Shown: positions 42,205-52,171, numbered from the stretch's first letter. The stretch is 64,000 bases of DNA from an uncultured Bacteroidales bacterium (GCA_900318245.1 ONJT01000001.1:123857-187856), one strand, 5' to 3'. Numbers and translations are program-made. The notes: a model not told the origin generated them from the letters alone.

Positions 42205-42639
42205 ATGGAACAGACAGTAAGAAAACTCAATTGGATCTATTACAGCCAGATGATCATTGCTCTCATCGTGCTGAGCGCGATGTACTATGCATTCTCAAAG
42301 GGTTTGTACGAACCTTGGGATAGGATGTCGCAGAGCGGTCAGATCATTCAGTACATCCTCATCTTCGATGCGCTGATCACCATTCCGCTGGGCTTGTATC
42401 TCGTCAAACTGTTCAAACCGAAGACGGATCAGCAGTATTTCAAGGTCGCTGCGGCCCGTATCCTGTTGGCGAGCAACACCATGCCGCTCGGCATCGCCGC
42501 TTATTACGCTTTCGGCTGCTACCAGTCGATGCTGTGGGTAGCCGCTATCGCCGCTATCGCATGGTATTTCAGCAAACCGACGCTCGGCAAGATGGAGCAG
42601 GAGATGAAACCCGAAGATCCCAATATGCCCACATATTGA
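42205..42639 (+). CDS. Four-helix membrane protein of unknown function
   Basis: 144 residues with four membrane segments (MIIALIVLSAMYYAF, YILIFDALITIPLGLYLV, ILLASNTMPLGIAAYYAF, MLWVAAIAAIAWYF). No known domain. It lies 15 nt after recR and is likely in the same transcript. The stop codon is at the edge of a heptamer repeat. Confidence 0.65.
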   Translation: MEQTVRKLNWIYYSQMIIALIVLSAMYYAFSKGLYEPWDRMSQSGQIIQYILIFDALITIPLGLYLVKLFKPKTDQQYFKVAAARILLASNTMPLGIAAYYAFGCYQSMLWVAAIAAIAWYFSKPTLGKMEQEMKPEDPNMPTY

Positions 42640-42673
42640 TTGAAGATTGAAGATTGAAGATTTAAGATTTTAT
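42639..42673 (+). repeat. Heptamer repeat between two genes of the recR operon
   Basis: ATTGAAG three times, ATTTAAG, ATTTTAT; the last unit carries the ATG at 42672. The first unit starts at the last base of the upstream TGA. Confidence 0.85.
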
Positions 42674-43094
42674 GATTATAGCTTGTGATTTTGACGGGAC
42701 GATCGTGACGCACGAGTACCCGAAAATAGGCAAACCTATCCCTTTTGCCATTCAGACCTTGAAGAAGTTGCAGGATGAAGATCATCATCAAATCATCCTC
42801 TGGACAGTGCGCGAAGGCGCGTTGTTACAAGAGGCGGTTGATTACTGCAAGGAGCGCGGCCTGGAGTTCTATGCCGTGAATTCCAACTATCCGGAGGAAG
42901 AACCGGAGCACGGCACGGCGCGGAAGTTGGTCGCTGACCTGTGGATTGATGACCGCAACTTAGGCGGACTGCCGGACTGGGGTGTGATATACAACATGAT
43001 TCACACCGGTCATCCGTATGAACCCGCGCCGCAAGGCAATATGGAAGACCTGCGTCCGAAGAAAAAAGGCTTCTTTGCCCGTATGTTTGATTAG
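42672..43094 (+). CDS. Small HAD-like hydrolase (BT0820-like)
   Basis: 140 residues. The N-terminal IACDFDGTIV gives the nucleophile and acid Asp pair of HAD phosphatases. Then IILWTVREG (motif II Thr) and WIDDRNLGGLPDW (motif IV acidic pair). No cap domain is present. The closest family known to me is the small uncharacterised Bacteroides BT0820-type hydrolase. Substrate unknown. Confidence 0.75.
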   Translation: MIIACDFDGTIVTHEYPKIGKPIPFAIQTLKKLQDEDHHQIILWTVREGALLQEAVDYCKERGLEFYAVNSNYPEEEPEHGTARKLVADLWIDDRNLGGLPDWGVIYNMIHTGHPYEPAPQGNMEDLRPKKKGFFARMFD

Positions 43095-43125
43095 TAGTTA
43101 GCTATTAGCTATTAGTTATTAGCCA
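43091..43125 (+). repeat. Heptamer repeat between HAD and GNAT genes
   Basis: Five exact units TTAGTAG, TTAGCTA, TTAGCTA, TTAGTTA, TTAGCCA. The first holds the TAG stop; the ATG begins at the last base. Confidence 0.85.
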
Positions 43126-43628
43126 TGTTGCGTTTACGTAAACTTGAACCCACTGACTTGCCGTTCCTCTACCAATGGGAGAACGATGCTTCGGCATGGG
43201 CGGACGGGGCGAATCATAACCCGCTGTCCCAGCAGGACTTGCGCAACTATATCGAATCCACCACCGGCGACATCTACAGAGACGGCCAGTTGCGATTGAT
43301 TATTGAAGAAACCTCTAACACTCTAACCTCTAACCCTCTAACCCTCGGTTGTATTGACCTGTTCGACTTCGACCCGCGCAATAGACGCGCGGCGATAGGG
43401 ATGTATATCGCCCCGGAGCACCGCGGTAAAGGAGTAGGGAAGGAGGCCTTGCGCTTACTCGAACAATACGCGTTTGGGCACTTGAACCTGCGCGTGCTAT
43501 ATGCAGTTATTGCGACCAAAAACATAGCCTGCACTACGCTCTATCGCAGTACAGGCTATACGTCGTCACCTCTACCGAGTTGGACGCTCGAAGACGACGC
43601 GAATATATGGATAAAAAATCACCAATGA
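43125..43628 (+). CDS. GNAT-family N-acetyltransferase
   Basis: 167 residues. GNAT fold: RKLEPTDLPFLYQWENDASAW, GCIDLFDFDPRNRRAAIGMYI and the acetyl-CoA loop APEHRGKGVGKEALRLLEQYA, then RVLYAVIATKNIACTTLYRSTGY. This is the RimJ/RimL/SpeG-like subgroup. Residues about 64-74 (SNTLTSNPLTL) are encoded by a CTCTAAC repeat that lengthens the loop between two strands. Acceptor unknown. Confidence 0.8.
   Translation: MLRLRKLEPTDLPFLYQWENDASAWADGANHNPLSQQDLRNYIESTTGDIYRDGQLRLIIEETSNTLTSNPLTLGCIDLFDFDPRNRRAAIGMYIAPEHRGKGVGKEALRLLEQYAFGHLNLRVLYAVIATKNIACTTLYRSTGYTSSPLPSWTLEDDANIWIKNHQ
43313..43345 (+). repeat. CTCTAAC repeat inside the GNAT gene
   Basis: Four CTCTAAC units spaced 8, 7 and 8 nt. Here the coding strand is pyrimidine-rich, opposite to most tracts; the reverse complement GTTAGAG matches the octamer tracts at 13374 and 27369. 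Confidence 0.75.
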
Positions 43629-43650
43629 TAAATGACAAATGACCAATAAA

Positions 43651-43677
43651 AAATGGCACCGTTTGGTGCCATTTTTG
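43651..43677. terminator. Bidirectional terminator between GNAT and groL
   Basis: AAATGGCACC (43651-43660), GTTT, GGTGCCATTT (43665-43674) with flanking A and T runs. It ends four bases before the groL stop and can serve both convergent transcripts. A 4-unit AATGACA heptamer tract lies just before it (43624-43651). Confidence 0.85.
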
Positions 43678-43678
43678 T

Positions 43679-45338
<1,660 letters not shown>

Positions 45339-45339
<1 letters not shown>

Positions 45340-45614
45340 TACTTAATTATCGCCAAGACATCGCTCTGGCGCATAATTAAATACTTCTCGCCGTCGAGCT
45401 CGAGTTCCGTACCGGCATACTTGCCATACAGCACTTGGTCTCCGACCTTGAGCACCATGGCCTCATCTTTCGTTCCTTCGCCTACGGCGAGCACCTCGCC
45501 ACGCAGCGGTTTCTCTTTTGCACTGTCGGGGATGATGATGCCGCCGACGGTTTTCTCTTCTGCAGCCGCAGGTTTAACTAACACGCGATCTGCTAACGGT
45601 TGAATCTTACTCAT
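45339..45614 (-). CDS. groS: Co-chaperonin GroES
   Basis: 91 residues from ATG 45614 ([15 protein letters not shown]); a longer frame upstream is rejected. Caps the GroEL ring. Marks: [23 protein letters not shown], the mobile loop and [33 protein letters not shown]. Confidence 0.95.
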
Positions 45615-45649
45615 TGTATCTACTTGTTTTAAGTTGCACTTTGTCAGTG

Positions 45650-45665
45650 ACAAAAGCTATGCCAA
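45650..45665 (-). promoter_or_regulatory. Possible sigma-54-type promoter of groSL
   Basis: Minus-strand TTGGCATAGCTTTTGT fits the -24/-12 consensus TTGGCAyr-N4-TTGc with correct spacing, 36 nt before ATG 45614. No TTTG/TAnnTTTG pair is obvious in this gap and no CIRCE element is present. No enhancer-binding protein gene is visible, so this stays tentative. Confidence 0.35.
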
Positions 45666-45676
45666 GAGGCGCAAAC

Positions 45677-45691
45677 CTGCCAAAATGGCAG
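45677..45691. terminator. Hairpin between the GH13 gene and groS promoter
   Basis: CTGCCA (45677-45682), AAA, TGGCAG (45686-45691) lies just after the GH13 stop. No T-tract follows on the minus strand, so it may instead be an operator upstream of groSL. Confidence 0.35.
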
Positions 45692-45696
45692 ACTTG

Positions 45697-46983
45697 TCAT
45701 TTCTCGATGATCTCGTAGCCCCAGGGCGCGAGGTCAAAATGCTCGCCGCTCTCGAGGGTGACACTCTGCGCCTCGCCGCTCATATTCATCACTGCCAGCA
45801 CGCTATTGGTATGCCAGCGTCCTTCTTTGGTACGACGGCATGCGAAGATCGCCTCGTTGTCGCAAGCTACGCGCTCCATCGGCGCACCCACCTCCGGACT
45901 GAACAGCGCTTTGTTGCGTTTACGCAATGCATTGAGACTCTTGTAGAGATCGCCCTGCGCGAACGCTTCGTCGGTGTCGATGAGGTCTTTCTCGAAGAAC
46001 GCCAGGCGGTGATGGTTACCGCTTATCTGACCGGTGTAGATCATCGGCATACCGGGCACTACATAGCAGAAGGCGGCAAACAGGTTCACTGCCTCGCCCA
46101 TACGCTCTTGCTCCGTGCCGTTCCAGCTGTTCTCGTCGTGGTTGGAGATAAAGTTCATGCGAATAGCTTCGGGACGAATGGTGGTGTCGGCTTTCGCGAA
46201 GTATGCCCACAGATCTTCAACAGTGCTCTTGCCTTGCGCTACGTCGTTCATGATATGATGCAGCGTCCATCCGTAGTACATGTCGAAGGCCGTCTCGGTG
46301 AGTTCTTGCGCTTTGTCTTCATCCTCTGCGAGGGTGAACATATGCGGGTGTGTCAGGCGCAGGTCAGCCATCGCCCAGTTCCAGAAATCGGTCGGCACTT
46401 CACCGGCTACGTCGCAGCGGAAACCGTCTATACCGATCGAGTCCATCCACCAGTGCATCGATTTCAGCATCTCGTCACGCATGTCTTGGTTCTCGTAGTT
46501 TAGTTTGGATATATCCGTCCAGTCGTATTGCACCATCAGGTTTCCGAGGCTGTCGCGATAGTGCCAGCCTTCGTGCTGTGTCCACTTGCTGTCCGGAGCG
46601 GTGTGGTTAGCTACCCAGTCGAGGATGACCTTGAAGCCCTGCTTATGCGCCGCTTTGAGGAAGTGCTCAAAGTCCGCGCGGGTACCAAACTCGGGGTTGA
46701 TAGCACAGTAGTCGATGATCGAGTAGTAACTGCCGAGTGAACCCTTGCGGGTGATGACGCCGATGGGTTGACAGGGCATCACCCATATGATGTCGATTCC
46801 GTTGTCGCGCAGCGTCGGAAGCAGAGCTTCCGCAGCTTGGAAAGTACCTTCCGGCGTAGCCTGACGTACGTTCAGTTCATAGATCGTCGCGTCGTACGCA
46901 AATTTCGGGTGACGCAACGGGGTGTTGTCAGCGCAGCTGATGAGTGCCATCGCAGCCAGCGCAAGCCATAATGTCTTTGTCAT
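45697..46983 (-). CDS. GH13 alpha-amylase family lipoprotein (short)
   Basis: 428 residues. Signal peptide with lipobox ALISC (Cys 17), so the enzyme is probably an envelope lipoprotein. GH13 regions: VILDWVANHTAPDS (region I), GIDGFRCDVAGEVP (region II with nucleophile Asp), MFTLAEDEDK (region III, acid/base Glu or its neighbour) and MNFISNHDENSWNG (region IV). It acts on alpha-glucans by family; specificity unknown. The gene follows a larger GH13 gene by one base. Confidence 0.82.
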   Translation of the reverse strand: MTKTLWLALAAMALISCADNTPLRHPKFAYDATIYELNVRQATPEGTFQAAEALLPTLRDNGIDIIWVMPCQPIGVITRKGSLGSYYSIIDYCAINPEFGTRADFEHFLKAAHKQGFKVILDWVANHTAPDSKWTQHEGWHYRDSLGNLMVQYDWTDISKLNYENQDMRDEMLKSMHWWMDSIGIDGFRCDVAGEVPTDFWNWAMADLRLTHPHMFTLAEDEDKAQELTETAFDMYYGWTLHHIMNDVAQGKSTVEDLWAYFAKADTTIRPEAIRMNFISNHDENSWNGTEQERMGEAVNLFAAFCYVVPGMPMIYTGQISGNHHRLAFFEKDLIDTDEAFAQGDLYKSLNALRKRNKALFSPEVGAPMERVACDNEAIFACRRTKEGRWHTNSVLAVMNMSGEAQSVTLESGEHFDLAPWGYEIIEK

Positions 46984-46984
46984 G

Positions 46985-49018
46985 TTATTTGTCGTTTATA
47001 ATCTGATATGTTAATTCTTTGCGATTGATGATGACGGTGATTTTCTCTCCCAGGTATACGCGCTGGTAGATGATCTCGTCGGGTCGGTCGATGAGGGGGA
47101 TGAAGTCGCCGTAGAGCAGCGGCATGGAGTGGCGGCGCATATGGATCAGTTCTGCCACTTGCGCGCGCATCGCTATCTCCTCTTCCTTCAGGTTCTCAAA
47201 CCGCATCATATGGCGGTTGTCAGGGTCATTGCCGCCCACCTCGGCATACTCGTCGCCCTGGTAGATACAGGGCACGCCGGGCAGCGTCATATTGAGTACC
47301 TCGAGCAGCAGTGCGCGCTTGTACGCTTTCTCTGCATCGCCGATACCTACCTCGCGTGTCCAGCCTTCTTCCTTGCCCTGGCTCGCGATGTCGATGTCGC
47401 CACCCGCGATGGACGCAAAGCGTATCTGGTCGTGGTTGCCGGAGATATTGCCCATCGTATGGTGTGCACCATAGGTACGGAGGGAGGTCAACTCGTTGTT
47501 CAGTACTTCGTCCATACCTTTCAGTCCGCAGAGTGCCTCGCGCGCCGTGAAATAGACGTTGAAGTCAAACTGTGCATCGAGCATACCGGATTTCACGTAG
47601 CTTCCGATGAGTTCCGGACTGCCGTAGGTCTCGCCGATCATCCATATCGCGCGACCCGGCCAACGCGTCGCGATCTTCTGGCCGAGCATACGCCAATAGC
47701 CTTCGGGGATATGTTTGCACGCGTCGTGACGGAAACCGTCCAACTCGTAGTTAGCTAACCAATAGAGAGCGCTGTCCGTCATCGCCTCGCATACCTCCGG
47801 ACGCTCCAGGTCCAAGGTCGGGATATGCTTGTCAAACCAGGTCGTGAGACGCGCTTCGTCCCACAGCTCGAAATTACGACGTCCGTCGGGTAGGATAGAG
47901 TCGGTATGCCAGTCGGGGTGCTCCTGCAGCGTCGGCGAGTTAATATGCATGTGGTTCGCGACATAATCGAGCACCACGTTGATCCCGTGCGTGTGCGCGG
48001 TGTCTAATAAGGTACGCAGCTCGTCCGGCGTGCCGAAGCGCTCTTCCAGTTTCGTCGCGTAGATAGGCCAATAGCCGTGGTAGCCGCTGAACTTCGTATA
48101 GGTCTTCGACGGGTCGTATTTATTGCCGTGCTTGAACTCATAGCAGCCCCATGCGTCATAAGGGTTCTGAGTGATCGGACTGATCCATATCGTGGTTATG
48201 CCCAGTTGGTCGAAATAGCCCTCGCTGATCTTCTTCGTGATACCCGCGAGGTCGCCGCCTTGATAATCGACGATGTCCAATACCTCCGGCGAGTTCATCT
48301 TCCAGTTGTTAGACGTGTTGCCGTCGTAGAAACGGTCCACGAGCAGCGAGTAGAGCACCTGCGCTTGCGGGTCGTGACGGTTCAGATCACTCGCGTCGGT
48401 GATGACCTTGCCGTCCTGCAGCGGCAGCAGCATGTCGTTGTAGAGATAGGTCTCGTCCTCGGCGAAGATACGCAGGTAACTGCGGCCGGGCAGCGTGATG
48501 CCGGACAGGTCCAGCGTCCATGTGCCGTCTTCCTCTTCTTGCCAGAGGCTATGGTCGATCAGACTGTTCTGCACGAAGGCCTCAAAACTCGGGTTCTCCA
48601 CCGTGTCGTAGAAGCCCACCTGCAGCTTGTTGTCGGCGTAGCCGAGCGATATCAGGGCCTGGCGAACGGGCTTGGCGGGCAGCACAGGGATGGCAAAACT
48701 GCCGCTCTTGTCGAGGAACGTGATGGCGTGAATGCTGCGATCGCGGTTCACGATGTCCATCTCGCGCACCACTTGCGGCGTGCCGATGAGGTTGATACAC
48801 TCGATGTCCTCACCCGTCGTCCATTGCAATCCTTCCCATAGCGTCGTGTCGCCGTAAAGCACCGGCACAAAGTCGGTCAGCACAACATGCGTCGTGTCGC
48901 TCAGCATGCGGATAGGTAGGATTGGTTTACTCTTCGCGATCGTGTCCGCGATGTTACTACTTGGTTCGCAACCTGCCCAAATCAGGGCTGTCAAAACGAA
49001 AAACAGTACTTTTCTCAT
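46985..49018 (-). CDS. GH13 alpha-glucan hydrolase lipoprotein (long, with N-terminal domains)
   Basis: 677 residues from ATG 49018 (MRKVLFFVLTALIWAGC, lipobox WAGC). About 200 residues of beta-type accessory domains precede the catalytic barrel. GH13 regions: VVLDYVANHMHINS, YELDGFRHDACKHIP, IWMIGETYGSPE and MGNISGNHDQIRF, plus YSLLVDRFYDGNTSN and QGGDLAGI at the barrel start. It resembles neopullulanase/cyclomaltodextrinase-type enzymes at the cell surface or periplasm. It forms a two-gene unit with the shorter GH13 gene. Confidence 0.85.
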   Translation of the reverse strand: MRKVLFFVLTALIWAGCEPSSNIADTIAKSKPILPIRMLSDTTHVVLTDFVPVLYGDTTLWEGLQWTTGEDIECINLIGTPQVVREMDIVNRDRSIHAITFLDKSGSFAIPVLPAKPVRQALISLGYADNKLQVGFYDTVENPSFEAFVQNSLIDHSLWQEEEDGTWTLDLSGITLPGRSYLRIFAEDETYLYNDMLLPLQDGKVITDASDLNRHDPQAQVLYSLLVDRFYDGNTSNNWKMNSPEVLDIVDYQGGDLAGITKKISEGYFDQLGITTIWISPITQNPYDAWGCYEFKHGNKYDPSKTYTKFSGYHGYWPIYATKLEERFGTPDELRTLLDTAHTHGINVVLDYVANHMHINSPTLQEHPDWHTDSILPDGRRNFELWDEARLTTWFDKHIPTLDLERPEVCEAMTDSALYWLANYELDGFRHDACKHIPEGYWRMLGQKIATRWPGRAIWMIGETYGSPELIGSYVKSGMLDAQFDFNVYFTAREALCGLKGMDEVLNNELTSLRTYGAHHTMGNISGNHDQIRFASIAGGDIDIASQGKEEGWTREVGIGDAEKAYKRALLLEVLNMTLPGVPCIYQGDEYAEVGGNDPDNRHMMRFENLKEEEIAMRAQVAELIHMRRHSMPLLYGDFIPLIDRPDEIIYQRVYLGEKITVIINRKELTYQIINDK

Positions 49019-49040
49019 GGTTACACACATTTTTGCGCCG

Positions 49041-49072
49041 CAAAAATACAAAATTATTTTGACATATGCAAA
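49041..49072 (-). promoter_or_regulatory. Promoter of the GH13 pair (divergent)
   Basis: Minus-strand TTTG (plus CAAA 49069-49072), 20 nt, TATTTTTG (plus 49041-49048). The -7 box lies in a perfect palindrome ATTTTTGC-GCC-GCAAAAAT (49029-49047). Confidence 0.7.
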
Positions 49073-49088
49073 AAAAAACGTATCTTTG
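49058..49088 (+). promoter_or_regulatory. Promoter of the M20 peptidase gene (divergent)
   Basis: TTTG (49058-49061), 19 nt, TATCTTTG (49081-49088). Faces the GH13 promoter through TTTG-N7-CAAA (49058-49072). Predicted start near 49095 places ATG 49108 as the real start. Confidence 0.7.
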
Positions 49089-49107
49089 CAGCATAATTTT
49101 TATTATT

Positions 49108-50517
49108 ATGACCATTCAGGAGTATATAGCTGCGCATAGAGCGCGATTTATGGAAGAGTGGGCGAGTTTGATTCGCATCCCCAGTGTCAGTTGTCAAGAG
49201 GAGCACAAAGCGGATATGACGCGGTGCGCCGAGCGGTGGAAGGAACTGCTGCTCGAAGCCGGGTGCCAGAAAGCGGAAGTGCTGCCGAGCAAGGGAAACC
49301 CGTTTGTGTATGGAGAGTTTAATCTATCAGGCGAAGCCGGTCTAACAGCGAAGCGGTCTGTCAGTGAAACGGTCTGTCAGTCGAAGACGGTCTTGGTATA
49401 TGCCCATTATGACGTGATGCCGGTGGAGCCGGTGGAGCAGTGGAAGTCGGACCCGTGGGAGCCGGAGATACGCGACGGAAGGCTGTATGCACGCGGGGCG
49501 GATGATGACAAAGGTCAGGCGATGATTCAGGCGAAAGCCTTCGAGTATATGGCGAAGACGGGTCAGCTGAACTGCAACGTGAAGTTTATCTTCGAGGGCG
49601 AAGAAGAGATCGGTTCTCCGTCGCTCGAAGCCTTCCTTGAGGACCATAAAGAGTTGCTGAAAGCCGATATCATCTTGGTTTCCGACACCTCGATGATTGG
49701 CAAAGAGACGCCGTCTATCACGACGGGGCTGCGCGGACTCGCGTATTGGCAGATCGAAGTGGACGGACCGAACAGAGACCTGCATTCCGGTCATTTCGGC
49801 GGGGCGGTGAAGAATCCTGTCAATGCGCTATGCAAGATGCTGGCGAGAGTGGTGGACGAGAACGGCCGCATCACCATCCCGGGCTTCTACGACGACGTGC
49901 TGCCTATTCCCGAAGAGGAACGAAAGATGATCGCGCAGATACCATTCTGCCAGGCGGCGTATAACAAAGCCATTGACGTGGATGACGTGTTCGGCGAGGT
50001 AGGGTACAGCACATTAGAGCGCAACTCCTGCCGCCCATCGTTCGACATATGTGGTATCTGGGGCGGATACACAGGAGAGGGCTCAAAGACCGTGCTGCCG
50101 AGCAAGGCTTTTGCCAAGGTGAGTTGCCGGCTCGTAGCCAACCAGGACCACGTGAAGATCTCGCAGGCTTTTATCGACTATATCCAAACCCTTGCGCCGA
50201 AAGGTGTACGCGTGCACGTCACGCCGATGCATGGCGGACAGGGGTATGTCTGCCCGATCGATATCCCCGCGTATAAGGCGGCAGAGAAAGGATTTGAGAT
50301 CGCCTTTGGCAAACGTCCGTTGGCGGCCCGTCGCGGCGGCTCGATACCTATCATCGCGGCCTTTGAGCAGATACTCGGCTGTAAGACCATCCTCATGGGC
50401 TTCGGGTTGGAGCAGAACGCTATCCACTCGCCGAATGAGTCGATGGACCTCGAGGTGTGGGAGAAGGGTATCATTGCTGTGACGGAGTTCTATAAAGCAT
50501 ACGCAAGCAGCAAGTAA
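49108..50517 (+). CDS. M20 family dipeptidase
   Basis: 469 residues from ATG 49108 (MTIQEYIAAHRARFMEEW). Zinc-dependent M20 peptidase: LVYAHYDVMPVEP (first ligand His and catalytic Asp), RGADDDKGQAMI (bridging Asp), FEGEEEIGSPSLE (catalytic Glu-Glu), then GLRGLAYWQIEVDGPNRDLHSGHFGG for the lid and AIHSPNESMDLEVW for the last His. It fits cytosolic dipeptidases of the CNDP type. Residues about 72-96 are encoded by a 16-bp tandem repeat in the loop before the first metal ligand. Confidence 0.85.
   Translation: MTIQEYIAAHRARFMEEWASLIRIPSVSCQEEHKADMTRCAERWKELLLEAGCQKAEVLPSKGNPFVYGEFNLSGEAGLTAKRSVSETVCQSKTVLVYAHYDVMPVEPVEQWKSDPWEPEIRDGRLYARGADDDKGQAMIQAKAFEYMAKTGQLNCNVKFIFEGEEEIGSPSLEAFLEDHKELLKADIILVSDTSMIGKETPSITTGLRGLAYWQIEVDGPNRDLHSGHFGGAVKNPVNALCKMLARVVDENGRITIPGFYDDVLPIPEEERKMIAQIPFCQAAYNKAIDVDDVFGEVGYSTLERNSCRPSFDICGIWGGYTGEGSKTVLPSKAFAKVSCRLVANQDHVKISQAFIDYIQTLAPKGVRVHVTPMHGGQGYVCPIDIPAYKAAEKGFEIAFGKRPLAARRGGSIPIIAAFEQILGCKTILMGFGLEQNAIHSPNESMDLEVWEKGIIAVTEFYKAYASSK
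49329..49391 (+). repeat. 16-bp tandem repeat inside the M20 peptidase gene
   Basis: Units of the type GAAGCGGTCTGTCAGT, about 3.5 copies with 16-17 nt spacing and few differences. Encodes GEAGLTAKRSVSETVCQSKT. Confidence 0.75.
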
Positions 50518-50520
50518 ACA

Positions 50521-50549
50521 AAAAAGGACGACTCGAGATCGTCCTTTTG
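50521..50549. terminator. Bidirectional terminator after the M20 gene
   Basis: AAAAGGACGA (50522-50531), 7-nt loop, TCGTCCTTTT (50539-50548). Serves the M20 gene and the convergent lipoprotein gene. Confidence 0.85.
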
Positions 50550-50566
50550 TTTGGTGGTAGCGGCTA

Positions 50567-51946
50567 TTAGTCAGCCAGTCTCCAACCGTCTTTTCTGGTG
50601 TAGGTGAACGATACGTTGTGATCGGTCTTGGTACCGTTGGTCAGGCCAAGGTAAACACGTCCTACGCCGTTAACGCGAGCGAGCTTGAGGGTAGCCGTAG
50701 CGGTAGCCCAAGCTTCTTTCTGATTGCCGTGCTCTTCGAGGTCGTTGATGTCGCTAACGCGAACGACGCCACCCAGCAGTTTCACGGTCTCGAAATGCTC
50801 TTTCTCTTTTGCCAACTCATACAGCGTCGGGTCGGTATGCTCTACGTATGCCAGGCTACCGGATGTCTCGCACATCTCGAAGTCATCCTCTTCGGGCTCG
50901 GGTTCGGGAGCCTGATATTGCGGCATACGAGCCATAGCCTGACGCAACTCTGCCTCGATCTTGTCGCGTTGCTCTTTTGCTGCGCGAGCTGCCAGGATCT
51001 CTTCCTTGGTCAGCGTGCCTGCCAGCGAGCAAACGGTCTGGTTGAGCGAACGCAGTTTGTCCGGAGCGATGTAAGCGAGGTCCTCGATAACAACCGGATT
51101 CTCTTCGCTCATCACGTAGAGGAAGTCGTTCTCGCCAATCGACACGAGGTAAGCGTTTTTCATACGCGGCATACGCAGGATGGTCATGTTCTGTACCAGT
51201 TCCGGCGTCAACTCAGCATCGCGGGTGAAGGGGTTGCTACCCAGTTTGTCCACACCGTAGGAAGCGAGCGTGTTGAGCAGGCGCATTGCGCATACCATCT
51301 TGGCATCCATCAGACTCTGGTTGTAGCTCTGACCGGCTTGGAGACCTGCATAGAAGGTCTTGAGGGCCTCTTTGATCGGAGCGGGCACGAGGGTGTCGGT
51401 CGTCGGGATACCCCAAGGATCCTGGTCAAGCGACGGGATCAGGAAAGCTTTTGCCTCTTCCTCGGTGATACGATCCTCGGGGAAGACAGGTTTCTTCGGG
51501 CTCTCGCGCAGCCACCAGCCTTTCCAAGTCAGGTCTACAGTTACCCAATAGGTCGAACCGGACTCGGTAACAATCTCATCGCACTGCATCTTGATGATGT
51601 TGTTCGCTGCCAGCTTCATGAGTTTGAGACGCTCAGCATAGCTGTTGCACTCATAATAACCGATGCGAATAGGAGCGGTCAAGCGATGTTGATCCGCCTT
51701 CTTCAACTGCTGACGCAGTAAATGCTTCGCAATGAATTTGTAGAGTTTCTTCGGGCTCTCCGGCTCTTGAGCTTGCTCTGCATCTTTGTCGGGAGGAACG
51801 AGCTTGTAATACTTCTGCTCGATCGAGCCGTCTTTGTACACAGTGATCTTCGACTCCTCTCTCTGTACGCTCTCTACTCGTTTACAAGCAGAGAAACCGC
51901 CTGCTACCAGCAGCAGACCCAATACGTAGATAAAGCTTCTTTTCAT
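50567..51946 (-). CDS. Lipoprotein of unknown function
   Basis: 459 residues. Signal peptide MKRSFIYVLGLLLVAGGFSAC with lipobox FSAC. The mature protein is soluble, with a Lys/Arg-rich helical part (LRQQLKKADQHRL), then DLTWKGWWLRESPKKP, and a Pro/Glu-rich linker (YQAPEPEPEEDDFE) before the last 110 residues, which look like a small beta domain (VNGVGRVYLGLTNGTKTDHNVSFTYTR). No family recognised. It has a 120-nt leader holding one copy of the duplicated leader element. Confidence 0.7.
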   Translation of the reverse strand: MKRSFIYVLGLLLVAGGFSACKRVESVQREESKITVYKDGSIEQKYYKLVPPDKDAEQAQEPESPKKLYKFIAKHLLRQQLKKADQHRLTAPIRIGYYECNSYAERLKLMKLAANNIIKMQCDEIVTESGSTYWVTVDLTWKGWWLRESPKKPVFPEDRITEEEAKAFLIPSLDQDPWGIPTTDTLVPAPIKEALKTFYAGLQAGQSYNQSLMDAKMVCAMRLLNTLASYGVDKLGSNPFTRDAELTPELVQNMTILRMPRMKNAYLVSIGENDFLYVMSEENPVVIEDLAYIAPDKLRSLNQTVCSLAGTLTKEEILAARAAKEQRDKIEAELRQAMARMPQYQAPEPEPEEDDFEMCETSGSLAYVEHTDPTLYELAKEKEHFETVKLLGGVVRVSDINDLEEHGNQKEAWATATATLKLARVNGVGRVYLGLTNGTKTDHNVSFTYTRKDGWRLAD

Positions 51947-52001
51947 TGTAATAAAGATTAAAAATTGTTTGTTATAAGGTTAATTTTTAACTCTTCGCAT
52001 A

Positions 52002-52073
52002 CTTTGCGCTACTAGGTGTTCCCGCTAATCGGGAAAACCGCTACAGGGAAAGGGTCTAAACCTTTGCCGCCGC
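52002..52073 (-). ncRNA. Duplicated leader element, copy A
   Basis: 72 nt alignable without gaps to 62284-62355. On the transcribed minus strand it starts at the predicted transcription start. The stem TTCCCG/CGGGAA (52018-52034 on plus) corresponds to TTTCCG/CGGAAA in copy B, a compensatory C-G to T-A change. The segment CCGCTACAGGGAAA and the start CTTTGCGCTACTAGGTGTT are identical. Both copies precede genes for envelope lipoproteins. Confidence 0.6.
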
Positions 52074-52104
52074 AAAAATAGTATAAAAAAATGACATATG
52101 CAAA
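52073..52104 (-). promoter_or_regulatory. Promoter of the 50567 lipoprotein gene
   Basis: Minus-strand TTTG (plus CAAA 52101-52104), 20 nt, TATTTTTG (plus 52073-52080); mirrored by TTTGC at 52063-52067. Confidence 0.7.
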
Positions 52105-52139
52105 TTTTTTTGCATTTTTATGCACGATTGTTATTTTTA

Positions 52140-52171
52140 TTTGCACATATTATTTTTTTTTATTACTTTTG
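52140..52171 (+). promoter_or_regulatory. Promoter of hppA
   Basis: TTTG (52140-52143), 20 nt, TACTTTTG (52164-52171); TTTGC-GCTC-GCAAA (52168-52181) forms the start-site palindrome. Confidence 0.7.

Noticed and set aside
45614-45696. CIRCE element for HrcA control of groSL
   Set aside because: I searched the gap for TTAGCACTC-N9-GAGTGCTAA and found no match on either strand.
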